A stretch of DNA of 64,000 nucleotides, from the NCBI RefSeq assembly GCF_001905665.1, contig NZ_LIVX01000003.1:629478-693477 (forward strand), read 5' to 3'. Position numbers and translations under genes: made by a program. Below, piece by piece: positions 54,624-62,944 of the stretch; the stretch's first letter is position 1, and the number at the start of each line of letters is the position of its first letter. The notes beneath the pieces were generated by a model. It searched no databases, was not told where the DNA came from, and saw only the letters and a list, made by a program, of their open reading frames with translations. The stretch is from Streptomyces sp. CB02261. GTDB lineage: Bacteria > Actinomycetota > Actinomycetes > Streptomycetales > Streptomycetaceae.

Positions 54624-55953
54624 AACTCCGGTACGGGTTGTAGCCGTCGTAGTCCAGGTACTGCGGGGGCGCCCACACCCGGCCCGTCACCCTGGCCGCG
54701 TACGTGAGCGCCGGCGAGGCGATCTCACGGCGCTGCCACAGGTGGTGCAGCAGCTCCTGCTCCCGGGCCGGGAAGTCGGGCCCCGCGGTACCGCGCCGGG
54801 CCCGGTCCCGCAGGAACGCCAGGGTCGTCGCGAAGGACTCGTACTCGCCCACCGTCCGCGCGGCCGGCGCTCCGTACGTCCGGGCGGCGAACGCGCGGGC
54901 CAGCTGACGGGCCCGCATCGAGGAGAGCGCCAGCGGCTCGGCGGGGGAGAGCCAGCCGGCCGCCGCGTACGCCGGGAGCTCCCCGGATATCGTGCGCAGC
55001 TCCCGCTGCCGGCTCCACACCGCGAGCCAGGTCAGCAGGCCGAAGGCCGGGACCATGAGCGCCCCGTACACGGCGAAGAAGGCCCACGGGCCGCCGAAGG
55101 TGGCCGAGCCGTTCCAGGCGGCGTGCAGGCCCATGGCGAGCAGCAGCCCCGCGAGCGGCAGCAGCACCTTCCGGAGGCGCTTCCCGCGCGGGGCGAGCGC
55201 GGCGAAGCCGAAGCCGACGCCGGTGAGCACGGTGAACAGCGGATGCGCGAACGGCGACATGACGACCCGTACGAAGAAGGTCGCGGCGGTCACCGAGCCG
55301 AGGCCGGAGGTGCCGATCTCCTGGTCCTCGCCGAAGGCGTTGCCGAGGTAGAGGATGTTCTCGGTGAAGGCGAAGCCGGTCGCGGTGAAACCGGCGATGA
55401 CGACCCCGTCGACGAGTCCGCCGAAGTTCCTTCTGCGGAAGAGGAACAGCAGCAGGATCGCGGCCGCCTTCGCGCTCTCCTCCACCACCGGCGCGACCAC
55501 CGTCGCGCCGAGGGTGTCGGCCGAGTCCGGGTCCGCGGTGGCCGTGGCGATCCAGCGGACCGCGAAGGTGTTGGCCAGGATCGCGACGAGCGCCGCGGCG
55601 AAGGCGCCCCAGGCGAAGGCGAACAGCAGGTTCTTCCAGGGGCCCGGCTCGACCCGGTCGAGCCAGCGGAACGCGGCCATCAGCAGCGGTACGGGGAGCA
55701 GCGCGAGGCCGAGGCCGACGAGGAAGCCCTCGGTGCCGGTCTGCTCGCGGACCATCGCCAGGATGAACAGGGCGCAGATCGCGAGCACGGTGACGACGGC
55801 GACGGCCCGGACCAGTCGGCTGCGCCAGAAGTCCCGGCGTGGCCGGTACCGCCACTGGGACCGGTCGGCGGCGGCGGGGAAGGCCGGCTCCTCGGTGTCC
55901 CGGTGGGGGACGGGAGCGGTCTCCGGCTGGTCGGTGGGGGCGTGGTTCGACAC
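54622..55953 (-). CDS. PrsW-family intramembrane metalloprotease
   Basis: 443 aa, about eight membrane helices. Family motifs are intact: the glutamate pair in PVVEESAKA, the FAFTENILYLGN helix, SPFAHPLFTVLTGVG and MGLHAAWN, which together supply the proposed metal site. PrsW in Bacillus cuts anti-sigma factor RsiW; the target here is unknown. A soluble C-terminal tail of about 120 residues is extra. GTG 55953 lies 7 nt after a TAGGGT hexamer; earlier in-frame codons lie inside that promoter. Confidence 0.88.
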   Translation of the reverse strand: MSNHAPTDQPETAPVPHRDTEEPAFPAAADRSQWRYRPRRDFWRSRLVRAVAVVTVLAICALFILAMVREQTGTEGFLVGLGLALLPVPLLMAAFRWLDRVEPGPWKNLLFAFAWGAFAAALVAILANTFAVRWIATATADPDSADTLGATVVAPVVEESAKAAAILLLFLFRRRNFGGLVDGVVIAGFTATGFAFTENILYLGNAFGEDQEIGTSGLGSVTAATFFVRVVMSPFAHPLFTVLTGVGFGFAALAPRGKRLRKVLLPLAGLLLAMGLHAAWNGSATFGGPWAFFAVYGALMVPAFGLLTWLAVWSRQRELRTISGELPAYAAAGWLSPAEPLALSSMRARQLARAFAARTYGAPAARTVGEYESFATTLAFLRDRARRGTAGPDFPAREQELLHHLWQRREIASPALTYAARVTGRVWAPPQYLDYDGYNPYRS

Positions 55954-55966
55954 GGGAGCGACCCTA
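55954..55966 (-). promoter_or_regulatory. Leaderless promoter of the PrsW gene
   Basis: Minus strand: TAGGGT (55966-55961), 7 nt, GTG 55953. No Shine-Dalgarno sequence. Confidence 0.52.
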
Positions 55967-56009
55967 ACGACCCCCACCGACACCCGGCGACGGAGTTACC
56001 GGCTCCGGG

Positions 56010-56792
56010 TCACTTGCGGCGGAAGAGGAGGTCGTGGACGACGTGGCCCTTGTCCAGGCCCTGGCCCTCGAAGCGGGTGAGGGGCCGGAAGTCCGGGCGG
56101 GGCGCGTACCCGCCGTCGGCCAGGGTGTTCTCGAAGTCCGGGTGCGCGGAGAGCACCTCCAGCATCTGCTCGGCGTACTCCTCCCAGTCCGTCGCGCAGT
56201 GCAGGACGGCCCCGGGCTTCATCCGGGTCGCGAGGAGGCTGAGGAACTCGGGCTGGATGAGCCGCCGCTTGTGGTGGCGCGCCTTGGGCCACGGGTCCGG
56301 GAAGTAGACCCGGCAGCCGTCGAGGGCGTCCGTGGTGAGCATCTCGCGCAGCAGGATGATCGCGTCGCCGTTGGCGACCCGCACGTTCGTCAGACCGTTG
56401 CGGTCGGCGAGGCCCAGCAGATTGCCCTGGCCCGGGGTGTGCACGTCGACGGCGAGGATGCCGGTGCCGGGGTCGGCGGCGGCCATCTGCGCGGTCGCCT
56501 CGCCCATGCCGAAGCCGATCTCCAGGACGACCGGAAGCCCGCCGAACATCTCGCCGAGGTCGAGGACCCGCTTGCCGTCGATGTCGAGGCCCCAGTCGGG
56601 CCAGCGCTTCAGCATCGCCTCGGCCTGACTGGTGGTGACGCGGCTGCGGCGCGGCTGGAAGCTGCGGATCCGGCGCTCGTGATGGGAGCCGGCGGGGTCG
56701 GGCAGGGGGCCCTCACCGGGGGCGAACCTCTGGCTGCCGCGCCGGACGGGGGGCTGGGCGGGGTGCGGGGTCATCTCAGGCTGCTCAGACAC
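56010..56792 (-). CDS. trmB: tRNA (guanine-N7)-methyltransferase
   Basis: 260 aa. Methylates G46 in tRNA variable loops using SAM. The SAM motif LEIGFGMGEATAQMA, the second motif GLTNVRVANGDAI and the TrmB hallmark VYFPDPWPKARHHKRRLIQPEFL are clear. About 60 N-terminal residues are Pro/Arg-rich and variable. A TAGAAT hexamer ends 10 nt before GTG 56792, so the message would have almost no leader; GTG 56801 is the other candidate. Confidence 0.93.
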   Translation of the reverse strand: MSEQPEMTPHPAQPPVRRGSQRFAPGEGPLPDPAGSHHERRIRSFQPRRSRVTTSQAEAMLKRWPDWGLDIDGKRVLDLGEMFGGLPVVLEIGFGMGEATAQMAAADPGTGILAVDVHTPGQGNLLGLADRNGLTNVRVANGDAIILLREMLTTDALDGCRVYFPDPWPKARHHKRRLIQPEFLSLLATRMKPGAVLHCATDWEEYAEQMLEVLSAHPDFENTLADGGYAPRPDFRPLTRFEGQGLDKGHVVHDLLFRRK

Positions 56793-56846
56793 AATGCCCA
56801 CGATTCTACGGCGCCCGGCCTCCCACCGGGCCCGGCGCGAGGCCGG

Positions 56847-58031
56847 TCACAGCAGGGCCAGGGCCCGGCCCGCCACCTCCCGGCCGATCGGCAGGGACGC
56901 CGTCGCCGCGGGCGACGGCGCGTTCAGGACGTGGACCGTCCGGGCGGCCTCGCGGATCAGGAAGTCGTCGACGAGCGTCCCGTCCCGCAGCACCGCCTGC
57001 GCCCGCACGCCGGCCGCCGCCCGGCGCAGATCGGACTCCCGCACCACCGGAAGCAGCCGCCGCACCGCCTCGGTGAAGGCCCGCTTCGACAGCGACCGGT
57101 GCAGCTCTCCCGCCCCGTACCGCCAGTGCTCGCGGGCGATGGCCCACGAGCCTGGCCAGGCCAGGGTGGCGCCCAGTTCACGCGGCCGGACGACGGACCA
57201 GCCGTACCCCTCACGGGCGAGCGCCGGGACCGCGTTCGGCCCGATGTGGACGCCGCCGTCGATGCCGCGGGTCAGGTGCACCCCGAGGAAGGGGAACGCC
57301 GGGTCCGGCACCGGATAGACCAGCCCCCGCACCAGCGAGGGGTCCGCGAGCTCGTAGTACTCCCCCCGGAAGGGGACGATCCGCATGCCCGGGTCGTCGC
57401 CCGCGAGCCGCGCGATCCGGTCGCAGTGCAGCCCCGCGCAGTTCACCAGGACCCGCGCCCGCACGACCCGGCCGTCCGCCGTCCGCACGGCGACGCCCCA
57501 CGGCCGCCGGTCGATCACGGTGACCTCCGCCCCGTACAGGATCCGGGCCCCGGAGGCCTCGGCGAGCCGCTCGGACACCGCCCCGTAGTCGCAGATGCCG
57601 GTCGTGCCGACGTGGATCGCGGCCAGGCCCCGCACCCGCGGCTCGTACTCGCTGATCTGCGCCGGGCCCAGCTCGCGGACCGGGATGCCGTTCTCCCTGC
57701 CGCGCTGCACGAGCGCGTGCAGCCGGGGCAGCTCCTCGCGCTCGGTGGCGACGACGAGCTTGCCCGTCACCTCGTACGGAACGTCCCACTCCGCGCAGAA
57801 CTTGACCATCTCGGCCGCGCCCTCGACCGCGAAGCGGGCCTTGAGCGAGCCCGGCCGGTAGTAGATCCCGCTGTGGATCACCCCGCTGTTGCGTCCGGTC
57901 TGGTGGCGCGCGAGGGCGTGCTCCTTCTCCAGGACCGTGACGCGGGTGCCGGGAGCGGCGCGCGTCAGGGCGTACGCCGTCGACAGACCGACGATCCCGC
58001 CGCCGATCACCAGCACGTCACAGTCAAACAC
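56847..58031 (-). CDS. lhgO: L-2-hydroxyglutarate oxidase (LhgO family)
   Basis: 394 aa FAD-dependent oxidase of the DAO fold. Dinucleotide motif DVLVIGGGIVGLSTAYAL, then RHQTGRNSGVIHSGIYYRPGSLKA, typical of LhgO/YgaF, and a C-terminal FAD contact near LNAPSPAATASLPIG. It turns L-2-hydroxyglutarate into 2-oxoglutarate and feeds the quinone pool at the membrane. GTG 58031 has GGGAGGT about 8 nt upstream; nearby in-frame GTGs are possible. Confidence 0.9.
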   Translation of the reverse strand: MFDCDVLVIGGGIVGLSTAYALTRAAPGTRVTVLEKEHALARHQTGRNSGVIHSGIYYRPGSLKARFAVEGAAEMVKFCAEWDVPYEVTGKLVVATEREELPRLHALVQRGRENGIPVRELGPAQISEYEPRVRGLAAIHVGTTGICDYGAVSERLAEASGARILYGAEVTVIDRRPWGVAVRTADGRVVRARVLVNCAGLHCDRIARLAGDDPGMRIVPFRGEYYELADPSLVRGLVYPVPDPAFPFLGVHLTRGIDGGVHIGPNAVPALAREGYGWSVVRPRELGATLAWPGSWAIAREHWRYGAGELHRSLSKRAFTEAVRRLLPVVRESDLRRAAAGVRAQAVLRDGTLVDDFLIREAARTVHVLNAPSPAATASLPIGREVAGRALALL

Positions 58032-58171
58032 CAGCGCCACCTCCCACCCCCGATAGTGCACTGGCCCACTGACAATCCCGTGAAACCTCGCGCGGGGGCA
58101 CGAGACGCAGCTCACGCCGAGCCGGCGGGCGGCATCCCGCCGGGCCGTGCGTCACGCCACCGGGCCGTGCG

Positions 58172-59611
58172 TCACGCCGGGGCGACGAGGAGCGGCCTGG
58201 CGCGTTCCCTCAGTTCCATGACCCGCGGCTCGTCCCCGTACGGTTCGAGCCGGTGCAGCAGGTCCCGTACGTACTCCGTCGTCCGTGCCGAGGAGATCCG
58301 GCCGGCCACCTCCACCGCGCGCGTACCCGCCGCGCAGGCCGCGTCCAGGTTCCCCGACTCCAGCTCCGCGACCGCGGAGACCACGAGCCGCAGCCCGTGC
58401 GAGCGGACGAACTCCTCCGTCGGCCGGGAGAGCGCCTGCTCGGTGAAGCGGCGCACCTCGCGGGGCGCCTTCAGGTCGCGGTAGCACTCCGCCGCGTCGG
58501 CGCAGAAGCGGTCGTACGAGTAGAAGCCCAGCCAGGTCGGGTCGGCGTCGCCCTCGCGGGAGCGCTCCAGCCAGCCCTCGGCCGACTTGAGCGCGGCCGC
58601 GGCGGCGACCCCGTCACCGGCCTTCGCGTGCGCGCGTGCCTCGACGAGCCGGAAGAAGGACATGGTGCGGGCGGTGGCCAGGCCCCGGTTCCGCTCGAGG
58701 GCGGCCTGGGCGAGGTCCACGCCCTCGTCGGCGAAGCCCCGGTAGGTGGCCTGGAGCGACATGGAGGCGAGGACGTAGCCGCCGAGGGGCACGTCGGCGG
58801 CGGCGCGGGCGAGCCGCAGGGCCTGGATGTAGTAGCGCTGGGCGGCCTCCTGCTGGCCGGTGTCGAAGGCCATCCAGCCGGCGAGCCGGGTGAGCTCGGC
58901 GGTCGCGCCGAACAGGGCCCGGCCTACCTCGTCCGAGTACGAGGCGAGGAGGAGCGGCGCCGCGTCCACGCGTAAGCACTCGGGGACCATGGACGACCGC
59001 CAGTCCCCGCCGCCGTACTTGGAGTCCCAGCGGCGCGCGTCCTCGGCGGCCTCGCGGAGTTTGGCGACGTCGCTGTGGCCCACGCGCGTGTGCTCCGTGA
59101 CGGCGGCGGCCGTGATGCCGCCCGCCGGGTGCGGTGCCTCGCGCTCCACGGACGGGTCGGCGGGGGTTATCAGCCAGCGGGACGCGGGCGTCGCGTACGC
59201 GCTCACCGCGAAGGAACCGGCGAGCGACTGCCAGATCCCGCCCCCGGCCCGCCGCCCGGCGAGGTCGAGCCGGTACAGGTCGGTGGCCGAACGGACCGCC
59301 TCGCCCACGTCGCGCGGGAAGGCGAGCCCCACCTCGGGCGCCGGGTCGGCGTCGGCGAGTCCGATCTCGTGCAGCGGCACGGGCCGGCCGAGCTTCTGCC
59401 CGATCGCGGCGGCGATCAGATGCGGGGCCGCCCCCTGCGGCACCATGCCCTTGGCCACCCACCGGGCGACCGAGGTCTTGTCGTAGCGAAGCGTCAGCCC
59501 CCGCTGAGCGCCGAGGTCGTTGACGCGCCGGGCAAGCCCGGCGTTGCTGATTCCCGCGAGGGCGAGAACCGTGCCGAGCTTTTCGTTCGGCCCGCGTTGC
59601 TCCCTGGACAT
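58172..59611 (-). CDS. NsdA-like TPR regulator with a TTA codon (sporulation-associated)
   Basis: 479 aa. The N-terminus resembles a helix-turn-helix ([26 protein letters not shown], then [17 protein letters not shown]). The remainder is helical repeats of TPR type (about residues 180-470). I relate it to NsdA and the SCO4114-like sporulation-associated proteins, which hold back differentiation and antibiotic production. The leucine codon at 58975-58973 (minus strand) is TTA in an ECLRVD context, so bldA tRNA is needed. ATG 59611 has GAGGGGTGG upstream. Promoter TTAACG (59709-59704), 17 bp, TACGCT (59686-59681). Confidence 0.82.
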   Translation of the reverse strand: MSREQRGPNEKLGTVLALAGISNAGLARRVNDLGAQRGLTLRYDKTSVARWVAKGMVPQGAAPHLIAAAIGQKLGRPVPLHEIGLADADPAPEVGLAFPRDVGEAVRSATDLYRLDLAGRRAGGGIWQSLAGSFAVSAYATPASRWLITPADPSVEREAPHPAGGITAAAVTEHTRVGHSDVAKLREAAEDARRWDSKYGGGDWRSSMVPECLRVDAAPLLLASYSDEVGRALFGATAELTRLAGWMAFDTGQQEAAQRYYIQALRLARAAADVPLGGYVLASMSLQATYRGFADEGVDLAQAALERNRGLATARTMSFFRLVEARAHAKAGDGVAAAAALKSAEGWLERSREGDADPTWLGFYSYDRFCADAAECYRDLKAPREVRRFTEQALSRPTEEFVRSHGLRLVVSAVAELESGNLDAACAAGTRAVEVAGRISSARTTEYVRDLLHRLEPYGDEPRVMELRERARPLLVAPA

Positions 59612-59680
59612 GACGCCACCCCTCGACCACCCAGACGGCCGCCACGACGCCGGGCATAGGCGTGCGGCATTCGTAAACAC

Positions 59681-59709
59681 AGCGTAGTTCGCCGCATCCC
59701 TACCGTTAA
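59681..59709 (-). promoter_or_regulatory. Promoter of the NsdA-like regulator
   Basis: Minus strand TTAACG (59709-59704), 17-bp spacer, TACGCT (59686-59681); leader about 65 nt. Confidence 0.55.
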
Positions 59710-59939
59710 GGGGCGGAGTTCCGTATGGCGAGATTGTTGTGTGAAAGGCCGATGGGTCTCACCGGTGGCCCGATCGTGCTCCCGCCGTGTGGCCGTGCGC
59801 CCCGCCGCGCGCTCTCTCCAGGCCGCCGGGGGAGCGCTTCCATGAGGAGCGCGTGGGTCGGCCCACTCGGCCGGGAAGGAGTCCCGGACCAGTGGGCTGG
59901 GGGATACCGCCGCCCCATTCCCCGCGGGCGGCGGCCGGC

Positions 59940-59965
59940 CCCGGGAGGCGTGAGCGCCTCCCGGG
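59940..59965. terminator. Orphan terminator-like hairpin in a divergent region
   Basis: Perfect 11-bp stem (59940-59950 with 59955-59965) and TGAG loop, 215 bp before the next gene and not at the end of any recognised gene. Confidence 0.6.
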
Positions 59966-60179
59966 CTGCCGGTGACCGGTGGGAAGCGGTGTGCGCGGGC
60001 GGACGCCCGGATGCCTTCCACCCCCGCCGGGGAGGGTCGATATTTGGCCGAATGACGCCGGTGGTCAACTGGCCCATGCCAGGGGCGCATTCGGCTTTCG
60101 CGCGCGTGCACCCGGACACCGCCCCGTGCGCCGTTGTCGTGGCAGCATGTCTCCCACCGAAACGGACGTGGAGGCGCCG

Positions 60180-62408
60180 ATGCGATGGCTGGTGGGCTGG
60201 AGCAGTGTCGCCGCGAGCTACGCAACGACGGCCGGGACGCGTGCGGGGTCGGTGAACGGCTCGTACGGCGGCGGATACGACGGCGGTCATGGCGCTCAGG
60301 GCTCGTCCGGCGGCGGGTACGGCAGCGGAAACGGCGGCGCGTACGGCTCCTCCTCCCGCTCCGCCGCCACCGAGGGGCGCACGGTGCAACCGGTGGGCGC
60401 ACAACTCCTGTGGGGCGACCCCGATCCGCTGTGGGCGGTCGGCGACTGGCGTCCGGACGAGGTGCGGGTGGTGGCCGTCGACGACCACACCCGCCTCGCC
60501 GTGCTCGGCTGTTGCGCCGCGAGCGACGAGGAGCTGCGGCTCGGCCTGCTCACCGCGCGCGGAGGCGCGTTGCGGCACCTCACGGCCTGGCCCGGCAGCT
60601 ACACGGCGGTCGTCAAGGCCGGTCGTCGCGTCACCGTCACGGGTGATCTCGCGGGCGCCCGGCCGGTGTTCCACACCCCGTGGGCCGGCGGCACCGCGTA
60701 CGCCACCGCCGCCCTGCCGCTCGCCGACCTCGTCGAGGCCCAGCTCGACATCGGCCATCTGGCCGCGCTGCTCGCCTGCCCGGAGACCCCGGAGGCGCTG
60801 CGCGACTCCACCCCGTACGAGGGGGTCCGGCGGGTGCCGCCCGGCCACGCGCTGATCCTGAGGGAGGGCTCGCGCGAGATCACCGGGTACGAGCAGGTCG
60901 CCTCGCTCGCGGTCGCGGCGGCCGAAACCGACCCCCGGCAGGCCGTCGAGGGCGTACGGGACGCCCTGATCGAAGCCGTGCGCGCGAGGCTCACCGCCCC
61001 CCGGCACGCGCCGGAGACCGCGCTTCCCGACCCCGGCCCCGTCCCCGGCATGGGACCCGCCGACCGGCGGGCGGCCCGCGGCGGGGGCCCCGCGCCCGGC
61101 ATCGGCGCCGATCTGTCCGGCGGCAGCGCCTCCGGCACGCTCGCGCTGCTCGCCGCGGGGCTCCCCGGGGTGCCCGGCACGATCATCGGGCACGGTACGG
61201 GCGCGGGGGAGCGGCTCCTCGCCGTCACCTTCAACGACCTGGTGACCCGCGCCGGTTCGGGCCGGGCGGACGAGCTGAAGCGGGCCGGGGAGATAGCGGC
61301 CGACCCGCGCCTGCACCACGTGGTCGTCGCCGGCGGCGAGGAGGCGCTCCCGTACGCCGCCCTGGACGGTCCGCTCACCGACGAGCCGGGACCCGCCCTC
61401 GTGACGGCCGAGCGGCACCGGAGACGGCTCGCGGGCGGCAGCGCCGACCACTTCACCGGCATGGGCGCCAAGCAGGTCCTCGACGCGCACCCGGCGCGCC
61501 TGGCCGACCTCCTGATGGACCGCAGGCGCCGTTCGCTGGTACGTCCCGTGACCGCGCTCGCCAGGGCCTCGGGGCCGTCGGCGGGGGCGCTCCTGGTGCC
61601 GCTGACCGTGTACCGGGCGGCGCGGAAGCTGGCGCGTACCCCGTACCGGACGGGTCTGGAGGCGGCCGCGCAGCGGGTCCTGGAGGCGAACCGCACGGCG
61701 CCGGACGGCTTCGGCCCGCTGGAGGCGTCCCTCTCCGCGCTGGCCTGGTCGCGGCCGGGACCGGCGGCCCGGTGGCTGACGGGGGAGGCGCTGGCTGAAG
61801 TATCGGTTCGCCTGCACCGGGCGGCGACCCTACCGACCTCCGTCCAGCGTCCGGGCGAGGCACGCGCGCGAGCGGCCCTCGCGCGTGCCGCGGCCGACCA
61901 CCGGGTGCTCGAACAGGCCGCAGAGATCCGCGGCCAGCGCCTGCACGCCCCGTTCCTCGACAACCAGGTGGTGCGGGCCTGCCGCACCCTCCCGGAATCG
62001 CTGCGGGTCCAGCCGGACGCGCGCGCGAGCGTCCTGCGCACGGTCCTCTCCGGCGCCGGCGTCCACGACCTCCCGCCGGGCTGGGGCGCCCCCCACCCGG
62101 CGGTCCCGGCCGCCGCCACGCGCGCGGGCCTGCGCGCGGCGCTGCCCCAGCTCCTCGCCCTCTTCGAGGCCCCGCTCCTCGCGGACGCCGGCCTCATCGA
62201 GGCCCGTGTCGTCCGCAAGGCGCTCCACGCGGCGGCGGACGGCGATCCGGTCCCGCTGGACGGCCTGGCCGACCTGGTCTCCACCGAACTCTGGCTCCGC
62301 CGCCTCATGTCCCGCCGAGGCTCCTGCTGGACCAACACGACGGAACCCCGGGCCCACCGCGCGGTCCAGGGCCCGCTGATCCCGGCGTCGAGGTCCCTGC
62401 CGGCGTGA
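60180..62408 (+). CDS. Asparagine-synthetase/lasso-cyclase-like protein with degenerate ATP loop
   Basis: 742 aa. It has the layout of lasso-peptide macrolactam synthetases: an N-terminal glutaminase-like domain that lacks the catalytic Cys2 (it starts MRWLVGWSS), then an asparagine-synthetase-like ATPase domain. The PPi loop, normally SGGxDS, reads SGGSAS (residues 313-318, 61116-61133), so the conserved Asp is Ala. A Tyr/Gly/Ser-rich insertion (about 28-60) interrupts the N-terminal domain. No precursor, leader peptidase or transporter is adjacent. ATG 60180 has GGAGG upstream; ATG 60147 is in frame. It may be a conserved Streptomyces protein acting with the TTA regulator, perhaps not as a cyclase. 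Confidence 0.72.
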   Translation: MRWLVGWSSVAASYATTAGTRAGSVNGSYGGGYDGGHGAQGSSGGGYGSGNGGAYGSSSRSAATEGRTVQPVGAQLLWGDPDPLWAVGDWRPDEVRVVAVDDHTRLAVLGCCAASDEELRLGLLTARGGALRHLTAWPGSYTAVVKAGRRVTVTGDLAGARPVFHTPWAGGTAYATAALPLADLVEAQLDIGHLAALLACPETPEALRDSTPYEGVRRVPPGHALILREGSREITGYEQVASLAVAAAETDPRQAVEGVRDALIEAVRARLTAPRHAPETALPDPGPVPGMGPADRRAARGGGPAPGIGADLSGGSASGTLALLAAGLPGVPGTIIGHGTGAGERLLAVTFNDLVTRAGSGRADELKRAGEIAADPRLHHVVVAGGEEALPYAALDGPLTDEPGPALVTAERHRRRLAGGSADHFTGMGAKQVLDAHPARLADLLMDRRRRSLVRPVTALARASGPSAGALLVPLTVYRAARKLARTPYRTGLEAAAQRVLEANRTAPDGFGPLEASLSALAWSRPGPAARWLTGEALAEVSVRLHRAATLPTSVQRPGEARARAALARAAADHRVLEQAAEIRGQRLHAPFLDNQVVRACRTLPESLRVQPDARASVLRTVLSGAGVHDLPPGWGAPHPAVPAAATRAGLRAALPQLLALFEAPLLADAGLIEARVVRKALHAAADGDPVPLDGLADLVSTELWLRRLMSRRGSCWTNTTEPRAHRAVQGPLIPASRSLPA

Positions 62409-62417
62409 CGCTCCTCT

Positions 62418-62847
62418 GTGCCGGAGATCGTGACCGAGGTGGTCGAGCAGGTCATCGCCCGGCGCGTCGACAGGACACTGCGCGACTTCACGGACATCGG
62501 CCTCAGCCTGGGGAAGCACCGACACGGTCAGCGTCATCCCCGACCTCGTCGTCGCCCCCAAGGGCAGCCTCGACGACCAGCAGGAGTGGCACGCCCCCGA
62601 CCCCGTTCTCCTCGTCGCCGAGGTGACCCCCACCTCCACCGCGAGCCGTGACCGCGTCCAGAAGATCCGTGCCTACGCGCGCGCGGGCATCCCTCTCCAC
62701 CTGCTCATCGACCGCGAGTCGGGCGAAGCCGTCGTGTGCTCCGGGCCGGCCGGAGACGACTACGGCCACAAGTCCATCCACAAGCTGGGGACAGCCGTCG
62801 CACTCCCTCACCCGCTCGGCTTCGAGCTGGACACCTCGGCCTTCTGA
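62418..62847 (+). pseudogene. Remnant of a Uma2-family (DUF820) endonuclease-like gene
   Basis: The C-terminal half is well kept in one frame (VIPDLVVAPKGSLDD, then VLLVAEVTPTSTASRDRVQKIRAYARAGIPLHLLIDRE), including the Asp, the Glu in VAEVT and the catalytic-type region. The preceding piece (IARRVDRTLRDFTDIGLSLGKH) lies in another frame; the frames part near 62515-62520, which a small deletion in a caccg-type repeat would explain. About 60 N-terminal residues are missing. Uma2 genes are numerous in Streptomyces and decay often. A short intact form starting inside is less likely. Confidence 0.7.
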
Positions 62848-62944
62848 CGGCGCCCGGCGCGCGTCCCGCCGGGTGACGCCCGGAGGCGTGCGCCCCCGGG
62901 TAAACCCTGAGGCGCCCGCCAGGGCCACCGGCCACAATGAGCCG

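Larger units (their letters stand above)
59612..60179. other. 568-bp divergent region with an internal hairpin
   Basis: Between the NsdA-like gene and the asparagine-synthetase-like gene. It holds the NsdA-like promoter (59681-59709) and a strong orphan hairpin (59940-59965). I searched it on both strands for a lasso-peptide precursor and found no convincing one. Confidence 0.5.

Noticed and set aside
59612..60179. Lasso-peptide precursor gene beside the cyclase-like gene
   Set aside because: No short frame with a leader, penultimate Thr and a core with Gly1 and Asp/Glu at 7-9 was found on either strand.
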